From the NCBI GenBank assembly GCA_947474455.1, contig CANJIL010000026.1, forward strand, positions 1-40,887: 40,887 bases of DNA. Reading direction: 5' to 3'. The notes below the pieces were generated by a model, which saw only the letters and a program-made list of their open reading frames with translations, did no database searches and had not been told where the DNA came from. The position numbers and the translations under genes were made by a program. Each line of letters begins with the position of its first letter. Position 1 is the first letter of the stretch. Positions 34,778-40,887 of the stretch are shown here, piece by piece. This DNA comes from Hyphomonadaceae bacterium. Its GTDB lineage: Bacteria; Pseudomonadota; Alphaproteobacteria; Caulobacterales; Hyphomonadaceae.

Positions 34778-35256
34778 GAGCCAAGCGCTTGGGCAATCGC
34801 GGCTTTCACTTCGGGCGCTTCAGGCACTGTCGTTGGCGCGAACGCCTTCAACGCCTTCCCGTCCTTGTCGATGAGCAGCTTGTGGAAATTCCACACCGGC
34901 TCGGCTGGGTTGCCCAGCTCCTGCTTCATCCATTGGTAGAAGGGATGCGCGGTGTCGCCCTTCACATCGGTTTTCGCAGTCAAAGGAAAATCGACGCCGA
35001 ACGTCGTCGAGCAGAACGTTGCGATCTCCTCATTCGTACCAGGCTCCTGCCCCATGAACTGGTTCGACGGCACGCCTAGCACCACGAGCCCTTTGTGGCG
35101 GTTGGCATGATAGAGCTGCACTAGCCCTTCATATTGCGGCGTCAGCCCGCACTTCGAGGCGACGTTGACGATCAGCACGGGATGGCCACTGAATTGTTTC
35201 AGGGGCAGCGGCTTACCGTCGATTGCGGTGAAACTGAAATCATGTGCGGTAGTCAT
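34774..35256 (-). CDS. Glutathione peroxidase-family protein (tandem copy)
   Basis: A 160-aa paralogue of its neighbour. Cys36, the QEP glutamine and WNFHKLL are present and the resolving cysteine is at the same place (ATFCST); the middle cysteine is Ser (VPSNQF). ATG 35256 is chosen because it overlaps the upstream gene's TGA (ATGA, 35253-35256); a start five codons earlier is less likely. The pair probably arose by tandem duplication and reduces hydrogen or lipid peroxides. It follows a frameshifted amphi-Trp gene in the same operon. Confidence 0.92.
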   Translation of the reverse strand: MTTAHDFSFTAIDGKPLPLKQFSGHPVLIVNVASKCGLTPQYEGLVQLYHANRHKGLVVLGVPSNQFMGQEPGTNEEIATFCSTTFGVDFPLTAKTDVKGDTAHPFYQWMKQELGNPAEPVWNFHKLLIDKDGKALKAFAPTTVPEAPEVKAAIAQALGS

Positions 35257-35481
35257 GGCTCTGCCTTCCACTTCATCTGGAACTCGATCTTTTCCCCGTC
35301 GGACTGGCGCTCATGCTCGATGTTGAAGGCGGCCCGCGTCGGAACTCGGATCCGTTCACCAGCAAGCTGGATCAGGAACGCTTTAGCTCTGCTCCATGCT
35401 GTCGGCAAACCGCGGCAGCCTGGCTACGAGTTGGGCGCGCGTACAGGTCTTTTCAATATCGCGCTGGGACTTGCGGACCAT
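35253..35481 (-). pseudogene. Amphi-Trp domain protein, frameshifted
   Basis: Not visible as one open frame. ATG 35481 (GAGGG 8 bp upstream) reads MVRKSQRDIEKTCTRAQLVA, on to PRFADSMEQS and a TAA at 35385-35383. Skipping one base there continues in the next frame as KAFLIQLAGERIRVP, then FNIEHERQSDGEKIEFQMKW and a TGA overlapping the peroxidase ATG. Together these give ~75 residues of an amphi-Trp protein (LRRxADxLExG-xFxIQxAGERxxVP, xxEHERxxxEEEIEFQLKW). A single extra T/A at 35385 explains it. As written the protein is truncated after 34 residues. Confidence 0.6.
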
Positions 35482-35563
35482 TCAGGTTCCCTCTTCAAAG
35501 CATTGCTTATGAGGTGGAGTTGGGTTTTCCAACGGTTGAAGCAGCCAAAGTTCGCCGTGTTGC

Positions 35564-36382
35564 TCAGCCCCCTGCCTTCTCCGCGCTTTCCCGTTCCTGC
35601 CGCTCATCGTCCGTTTCCTGGTCCGCCTTCTTACCCTGCCGGTCAGGTTCGCGCTTCAGTCCGTTGGCTACGTCCCATTCGCGTCCTTCGGCCACCAACC
35701 TGTCCGTATGCGAGATGATCTCATCGCTCAGGCGTTCAAGGAACTCGTCCTTGCCCAACCCCGGCGGGATCGGATCGAGAAACTCGATCACAGCCGGGCC
35801 CGGATATTTTGTGAAGTCCTCCTGCTGCCAGCGGAGGCCTAGGCTCGTCGCCACAGGGACGACCGGCCATTGAGAGGCTTCCTGCATGTGCCAGACGCCG
35901 GCGCGAAACCTGTGGTGGCGCCCGACCTCGGAAAGATTTCCCTCCGGATATATCAGCACGATGCGCTTGGCCTCGGCCGCCCTGGCGAAGCTCGCGGCCA
36001 GGTCGCGCCGCGCTTCGGGGCCGCCGCAGTTGTCGATCACGATCGCACCCAGCTTCTCGAGAATCTTCGGCACGAGCGGAAACCGCTCGAGATGGTCGCC
36101 CGTTACGAACGCCACATCGTCGAACTGGACATACATCAGAAAGCCATCGCCATAGCTCGAATGCTTCGGCGCCACGATGAAGGGCGCCGCAGGCAAGCGC
36201 TCGCGCCCGCGCGCTTCAGGCTTGATCCCGCACAGCTTCATCAGTTGCACCATGCGCGTCGAATAGCGCTTCACTGCCCAGCGCACGCCCTTGTGTCCCG
36301 GGATCAGCGCCAGCACGGCCGCCAGGACCACATACCAGAACGAGACCCACCAGAAGCCGATGTTGAAGAAGAGCGAGCGCAT
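35564..36382 (-). CDS. 1-acylglycerol-3-phosphate acyltransferase-like (PlsC family)
   Basis: A 272-aa inner-membrane acyltransferase. Helix ~residues 8-28, then the catalytic HxxxxD (His74 to Asp79, KHSSYGDG), and YPEGN with Glu147 for glycerol-phosphate binding. The C-terminal ~40 residues are charged and probably disordered. It transfers an acyl chain to lysophosphatidate or a related acceptor in phospholipid synthesis. GGGGAAG precedes the ATG. Several PlsC paralogues usually exist, so the exact acceptor is unsure. Confidence 0.9.
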   Translation of the reverse strand: MRSLFFNIGFWWVSFWYVVLAAVLALIPGHKGVRWAVKRYSTRMVQLMKLCGIKPEARGRERLPAAPFIVAPKHSSYGDGFLMYVQFDDVAFVTGDHLERFPLVPKILEKLGAIVIDNCGGPEARRDLAASFARAAEAKRIVLIYPEGNLSEVGRHHRFRAGVWHMQEASQWPVVPVATSLGLRWQQEDFTKYPGPAVIEFLDPIPPGLGKDEFLERLSDEIISHTDRLVAEGREWDVANGLKREPDRQGKKADQETDDERQERESAEKAGG

Positions 36383-36428
36383 GCTTCCCCCATGACGATC
36401 TGCGAGTCACACCGAACCGCCGCGCAGG

Positions 36429-36795
36429 TCAACCGGCCTCATCTGCTACCGACAAACACGATCCAAGCGACACGCGCATCAACACCATCACGCCAACGAA
36501 ATTGGTCGTGAACGCCATGCCACGCAGTGGCACGCTCGTGGTCAGCGTTTGCACGACCGTGTGGATTGTGCGATCCGCAAAAAATACCCAAGCCGCCGCA
36601 ACATCGAACCATGTGACTGCATGCAAGGAGTAGACGAACAGCGCAGCGAACAGGGCGAACACCGACGCCTCGAACTGGTTCTACAAATTCCGCTGGATCC
36701 GTCTGTATCCGTCTCGATTACTCGGGATCTGCGACCGGATTCACGAAATCTCCGACGCGCACCTCGTCATACACGCAACGGGCCTTCGGCGCGAA
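36429..36795 (-). pseudogene. MAPEG-family remnant
   Basis: The minus-strand frame ending at 36429 reads NQFEASVFALFAALFVYSLH and, further on, ADRTIHTVVQTL, VPLRGMAF and VLMRVSLGS. NQFE-x-x-V and the R-x-x-H-T-x-x-Q segment match the MAPEG membrane family (NQFExPVLF, RxxHSxxH). The codon before NQFE is TAG (36683-36681), and the preceding DGYRRIQRNL is in frame but cut by another stop, while the upstream VRVGDFVNPV is in a different frame. The first helix is missing. So a once-complete MAPEG gene decayed by a nonsense change, a frameshift and 5' loss. A 77-codon frame from a GTG remains. Confidence 0.55.
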
Positions 36796-36804
36796 GCGCC
36801 ATGC

Positions 36805-38655
36805 CTAAGCCACTCGCTCCGCCATCGCCGCATCCGCCTCATCATGCGCTCGCGACTGCCGGCTCCACAGGTCTGCATAGAGACCGCCGCGATCCAGCAA
36901 CTCGCGATGCGTGCCGCGCTCGACGATCTTCCCTTCGTTCAGCACGATGATTTCGTCGGCGCCTGCCACGGTCGAAAGGCGGTGCGCCACCATCAGCGTT
37001 GTCCGTCCCTTCGCCGCTTCATCCAGCGCCTCCTGGACTTCCTGTTCTGTAGCGCTGTCGAGCGCGGATGTCGCCTCGTCGAGCACAAGGATCGCCGGGT
37101 TCTTCAGGATCGCGCGGGCGATGCCGACGCGCTGACGCTCGCCGCCTGAAAGCTTGACGCCCCGCTCGCCCACGCGCGTCTCCCAGCCTTTCGGCAGCCT
37201 GTCGATGAACTCCAGCAATTGGGCCCGTCGGGCGGCTTCGCGCAATTCTTCGTCGCTCGCATCGGGCCGTCCGTAGAGCAGGTTCTCCTTCATCGGCGCG
37301 TTGAACAGCACCACGTCCTGGGGCACCAGTCCGATCGCATCCCGCAGCGACTCCTGTTTCAATCCGCGAACATCCTGCCCATCCACCAGCACACGCCCGC
37401 CCTGCGTGTCATAGAACCGGAACAGCAACTTCAGCAGCGTCGACTTGCCCGAGCCCGATGGCCCGACCACCGCCAGCTTCGTCCCCGCCGGCACAGTAAA
37501 CGACACATTTTCGATCCCGGCGGAGCGCGCATCATGCGTGAACGACACGCTTTCGAAGCGAACCTCGCCGCCCATCACCTGCAACGGCTTTGCATCTGCC
37601 GCGTCAGACACTTCGGGCTTCATGTTCAGCAGGCCGTAGAGTTTCTCCAGGTCGATCGCGCCCTGCTTGATCTCGCGAAACGCCCAACCCAGCACCGACA
37701 ACGGCCGATAGAGGTTGCTCATGATCAGCACCACAGCCGCCATGTCGCCCGCCTGCACCTGACCGTTGAAAGTCCCGAAGGCCGTGATTCCGGCCACGGC
37801 CGTCAGGCCCAGCGCCATGATCACGTCCTGCCCTGCATTCAGCAGCGCCAGCGAGCGCGAGACATCGATCATATGCTTGTTGTAAAGCCGCATCGCGCTG
37901 TCATATCGCTCTGTCTCGCGCGTCTCCGCCGCGAAAGCCTTCACCGTTTCGAAGTTGGTGAGACTGTCCACCGCCAGCGCGCGCAGCTCCGTATCGGCCG
38001 CGTTCAGCTTCCGCCGTTGCTCCGTCCGCCAGTTGGTCAGCAGCGCGGTGAACACCGCATAGAGCCCCACCACCACAACAGCCACGAGCGCCGAGATCCA
38101 GCTGTAGCGCGTCGACAGCACGAACGCTGCAAGCGCCAGCTCGATCAGCGTCGGCCCGATGTTGAAAGCGAGAAAGCGGATCAGATAGTCCAGCGCCGCA
38201 ACGCCCCGGTCTATGACCCGGTTCAGCGCGCCTGTTCGCCGCGTCTGATGAAACGCCAGTGACAGGCCCTGTGCATGGCCATAGGCCTCCACCGCGATCA
38301 GCCGCTGCGCATCCTGGCTCACTGGCGCGAACAATGCGTCGCGAAGATACGGCAGGTTAGACGACAACAGCCGCGCGCCGGTCCACCACCCCAGCAGCAC
38401 TATCACGGCGGCCATCGCCGCATTCTGCCCGGTCATCCTGTTGATGGCATCGCCGAAAAAGACTGGCGCGTAGACAGCGAAAACCTTGGAGGCCAGCGTC
38501 AGCACCAGCGCCGCGACCATGACCGGCCGCCACCTCGCCAGCTCCCGCCGGGTCATGATCTTGCCGATCCGGACCAGCGAGGCGCCCAGCCCCGCATCTC
38601 CTGTCTCAATCGCGTCGATGTCGGTGGAAGCGGAAGTGCGCGGGTGCATAGCCAT
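36805..38655 (-). CDS. Atm1-type ABC exporter
   Basis: A half-transporter of 616 aa (membrane domain plus ATPase) working as a homodimer in the inner membrane. About six helices (~45-330) are followed by the nucleotide-binding domain: Walker A GPSGSGKST near residue 400, LSGGERQR, Walker B ILVLDEATSALD and the H-loop AHRLST. LTNFETVKAF and the loop after it are the Atm1 mark. Relatives export glutathione-bound metal or persulfide and affect Fe-S cluster and heavy-metal balance; that role is inferred. Divergent from the LOG gene with ~140 bp between. Confidence 0.9.
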   Translation of the reverse strand: MAMHPRTSASTDIDAIETGDAGLGASLVRIGKIMTRRELARWRPVMVAALVLTLASKVFAVYAPVFFGDAINRMTGQNAAMAAVIVLLGWWTGARLLSSNLPYLRDALFAPVSQDAQRLIAVEAYGHAQGLSLAFHQTRRTGALNRVIDRGVAALDYLIRFLAFNIGPTLIELALAAFVLSTRYSWISALVAVVVVGLYAVFTALLTNWRTEQRRKLNAADTELRALAVDSLTNFETVKAFAAETRETERYDSAMRLYNKHMIDVSRSLALLNAGQDVIMALGLTAVAGITAFGTFNGQVQAGDMAAVVLIMSNLYRPLSVLGWAFREIKQGAIDLEKLYGLLNMKPEVSDAADAKPLQVMGGEVRFESVSFTHDARSAGIENVSFTVPAGTKLAVVGPSGSGKSTLLKLLFRFYDTQGGRVLVDGQDVRGLKQESLRDAIGLVPQDVVLFNAPMKENLLYGRPDASDEELREAARRAQLLEFIDRLPKGWETRVGERGVKLSGGERQRVGIARAILKNPAILVLDEATSALDSATEQEVQEALDEAAKGRTTLMVAHRLSTVAGADEIIVLNEGKIVERGTHRELLDRGGLYADLWSRQSRAHDEADAAMAERVA

Positions 38656-38796
38656 GCCCGGTATCTAGGTTGGCCGGATCGGAAACGCCAGAGTTCCCTG
38701 AATTGCCTCGCCATCCGGAATCAGAACAGGTCCGCAGGCGAACGCTTTGCGCTGCCGCCGAAACGGCGCATCAATGCCGTGAAGCAAGAGGAAAAA

Positions 38797-39357
38797 ATGC
38801 CCGGAATTACATCCGTCACCGTGTACTGCGGATCCGCTCCCGGATCCGATCCGGGCTATCTGAAGCTCGCACAGAAGCTCGGCAAGGCGATCGCCGCCCG
38901 CGGCTGGCGCACGGTCTATGGCGGCGGAGACATCGGCTTGATGGGCGCAGTCGCCACTAATGCCCGTGATGCCGGCGGCAAGGTGCTCGGGGTGATGCCT
39001 CACTTCCTGCGCGACCTTGAAGGCGTGCTCGACGGCATCGAGAACCGTTACACGGACAACATGCACCAGCGGAAACAGGCGCTGCTCGATGAAGCCGATG
39101 GTCTCATCGTGCTTCCGGGCGGCATCGGAACACTGGAAGAGGCGGTGGAAACGCTCAGCTGGGCCAAGCTTTCGCTTCATCGCAAGCCGATGGCCTTTCT
39201 CAGCGAGAACAGCTACTGGCAGCCCTTCTTCCATCTCATCAACCACATGATTGAGGGCGCTTTCCTGCCGGAAAGCTTCCGCCACCTGCTGGCGGACACG
39301 TCGACGCCCGAAGACGCCCTTGATGCGTTGCACCAGAGGGCAATCATTCTCGATTGA
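38797..39357 (+). CDS. LOG-family nucleotide hydrolase
   Basis: A 186-aa protein; ATG 38797 has AGAGGA at 38787-38792 and the longer frame upstream is non-coding. The Rossmann motifs are YGGGDIGLMGAVA (41-53) and LPGGIGTLEE (106-115), with the QRK at 91-93; this is the lonely-guy signature. Known members release the ribose-phosphate from cytokinin nucleotides or AMP-like compounds. In a free-living bacterium it more likely acts in nucleotide salvage. No neighbour hints at cytokinin production. Confidence 0.93.
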   Translation: MPGITSVTVYCGSAPGSDPGYLKLAQKLGKAIAARGWRTVYGGGDIGLMGAVATNARDAGGKVLGVMPHFLRDLEGVLDGIENRYTDNMHQRKQALLDEADGLIVLPGGIGTLEEAVETLSWAKLSLHRKPMAFLSENSYWQPFFHLINHMIEGAFLPESFRHLLADTSTPEDALDALHQRAIILD

Positions 39358-39586
39358 CCGGTTGGGGCGACTGCAGCCCGAATCACGCCTCCAATAACCT
39401 TCCCATTCGCGCGCAAACGTGTTCCGCAGCTCGCAATAATAGCAGTTTGCCCAAGCATGTCCGTATTGCGCCGCGGCCCCCGGGCTTCTAGTTTGCGCCC
39501 GCCCGGGTGGGGCTCGGAAAGCGCAGCGTACTACCCGGATAAAACATGATGAGCCAGAAATGCGGCTCAATCGAGAGGGGAGTCCA

Positions 39587-40887
39587 ATGCGCGCCTACCT
39601 GATGTCGCTGGCCGTCGCCGCGCCCGCCCTATTCCTTGCCGCTTGCGGCAATAATGCGCCTGCTGAACCAGCCGCCCCGGCCGCAGCGCCTATTGGCTCC
39701 GCCGCGGTAAACACTGAGCGCCTGATCAACGCTGACAGCGAACCCGGTTCGTGGCTGGCCGCCGGCCGCGACTATAACGAGCAGCGCTTCAGCCCGCTCG
39801 ACCAGGTCAACGCCGAGAACGTCTCGGGCCTCGGCCTTGCCTGGTACGCCGACATCGACACCGAGCGCGGCCAGGAATCAACTCCCGTGATCGTCGACGG
39901 CGTCATGTATCTCACCACCTCGTGGTCGATGGTGAAGGCCTACGACATCAAGACGGGTAAGGAACTCTGGAATTACGACCCCAAGGTCGCCAAGGCCAAG
40001 GGCGCCGACGCCTGCTGCGACGTGGTGAACCGCGGCGTCGCCGCCTGGAACGGCAAAATCTATCTCGGTGCGCTCGACGGCCGTCTCATCGCGCTGGACG
40101 GCAAGACCGGCAAGGAGGTCTGGACGTCCTGGACGGTGCCCGAGCAAGGCACGCGCCACACCATCACGGCCACGCCGCGGATCGCCAACGGCAAGATCTT
40201 CATCGGCAATGGCGGGGCAGAATACGACATCCGGGGCTCTGTCGGCGCGTACGACGCTGAGACCGGCAAGCAGCTGTGGAAATGGTACACGGTGCCCGGC
40301 GATCCCTCCAAGCCTTACGAGAACAAGGCCATGGAAATGGCCGCTAAGACCTGGAAGGGCGACAAGTACTGGAAGCTCGGCGGCGGCGCGACGGTGTGGG
40401 ACGCGTTCGTCTACGACCCCAAGACCAACCTCGTCTATTTCGGCACAGGCAATGCGCTCGCCTGGGCGCAGGAAATCCGCTCACCCGGCGGAGGCGACAA
40501 TCTGTTCGTCTCCTCGATTGTCGCGCTGAACGCCGACACAGGCGAATACGCCTGGCACTACCAGGAAACGCCCGGTGACGAGTGGGACTATGACAACACC
40601 AACCCGATCATGGTCGCTGACCTGAACATGGCCGGCGGCGTGAAGCACGTGGCCATGCAGGCCTCGAAGAACGGCTTCTTCTACATTCTCGAGGCCAAGA
40701 CAGGCAAACTGCTTTCGGCCGAGAAGTACGTGCCCTCGGTCAACTGGGCCTCGCACATCGACATGGAGACGGGCCGTCCCGTCATCAATCCGGCCGCGCG
40801 CTACTCCAGCAGCAAGAAGCCGGTGCTGATTACGCCGGCGGCGTTGGGCACGCACAACTGGCATCCGATGGCGTTCAGCCCGGAGAC
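39587..40887 (+). CDS. PQQ-dependent dehydrogenase, N-terminal part, probable lipoprotein
   Basis: Open to the end of the window (433 codons, no stop). GAGGGGAG at 39575-39582 precedes the ATG. A lipobox ends the signal (LFLAAC, Cys20), unlike the plain Sec signal of most relatives. The propeller repeats are clear: LAWYADI, ETGKQLWKWYTVPG, NGGAEYDIRGSVGAYD. The vicinal disulfide Cys143-Cys144 lies in ADACCDV, Glu97 in GQESTP fits the metal/PQQ site, and TPGDEWDYD is the family motif. It oxidises an alcohol or similar substrate in the periplasm; whether a cytochrome c domain follows lies beyond the window. Nearest relatives are quinohemoprotein alcohol dehydrogenases. Confidence 0.9.
   Translation, partial: MRAYLMSLAVAAPALFLAACGNNAPAEPAAPAAAPIGSAAVNTERLINADSEPGSWLAAGRDYNEQRFSPLDQVNAENVSGLGLAWYADIDTERGQESTPVIVDGVMYLTTSWSMVKAYDIKTGKELWNYDPKVAKAKGADACCDVVNRGVAAWNGKIYLGALDGRLIALDGKTGKEVWTSWTVPEQGTRHTITATPRIANGKIFIGNGGAEYDIRGSVGAYDAETGKQLWKWYTVPGDPSKPYENKAMEMAAKTWKGDKYWKLGGGATVWDAFVYDPKTNLVYFGTGNALAWAQEIRSPGGGDNLFVSSIVALNADTGEYAWHYQETPGDEWDYDNTNPIMVADLNMAGGVKHVAMQASKNGFFYILEAKTGKLLSAEKYVPSVNWASHIDMETGRPVINPAARYSSSKKPVLITPAALGTHNWHPMAFSPE

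Noticed and set aside
37219-38262. 347-codon plus-strand frame inside the Atm1 exporter
   Set aside because: Antisense to Walker and signature motifs; His/Arg-rich shadow.
38275-38796. Longer start for the LOG protein
   Set aside because: It would add 174 residues with no similarity and run antisense to the exporter start; ATG 38797 has the ribosome binding site.

Overview
The window is a chromosomal segment of a high-GC Gram-negative bacterium, most likely an aerobic alphaproteobacterium of the Caulobacterales/Hyphomonadaceae type. The evidence is several alphaproteobacterial families (DUF2336, DUF2842), a CtrA-like box, Sec, Tat and lipoprotein signals, heme A synthesis, and the rplM-rpsI-argC order. 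Species cannot be named from sequence alone. Most of the window is ordinary housekeeping and envelope DNA, with several scars of gene decay between intact genes.

Layout. 1-2205: an SGNH-hydrolase lipoprotein, then a C-terminal scrap of a large serine recombinase, a TTCCCTG repeat field and tRNA-Tyr, which looks like the edge of an old integration. 2285-8685: rlmB, an unknown two-helix membrane protein, a secreted M20 amidohydrolase, a repeat-rich spacer, metG and a small OmpA-like protein. 8858-17507: tRNA-Thr, then the alpha-2-macroglobulin lipoprotein (apparently with a CTG start) with pbpC, and a convergent patatin lipoprotein. 17573-21385: pgi, a lipoprotein cytochrome c, NAD kinase and a class II aldolase/adducin-like protein. 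21485-27246: a decayed outer-membrane barrel gene followed by a signalling-rich stretch: a lone Hpt protein, a NUDIX hydrolase, a degenerate EAL protein, an SLT protein behind a CtrA-like box, a single-domain response regulator, a PAS-kinase scrap and a DUF2336 protein.

27258-29352: argC, then the rplM-rpsI operon with a visible promoter and intrinsic terminator. 29446-33206: small unknown proteins, a Tat-exported M28 peptidase, ctaA/COX15 and a DUF2842 protein. 33305-36800: an outer-membrane barrel protein whose signal peptide is one base out of frame, two tandem thioredoxin-type glutathione peroxidases coupled to a frameshifted amphi-Trp gene, an acyltransferase and a MAPEG remnant. 36805-40887: an Atm1-type ABC exporter, a LOG-family hydrolase and the 5' part of a PQQ-dependent dehydrogenase that appears to be a lipoprotein.

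I found no CRISPR array, no complete mobile element and no clear new multi-gene defence system. The items most worth a second look are the CTG start of the macroglobulin gene, the A-run frameshift in the barrel protein, the frameshifted amphi-Trp gene coupled to the peroxidases, the PAS-kinase, MAPEG and barrel-gene remnants, the degenerate EAL protein, and the beta-sandwich membrane protein after rlmB.
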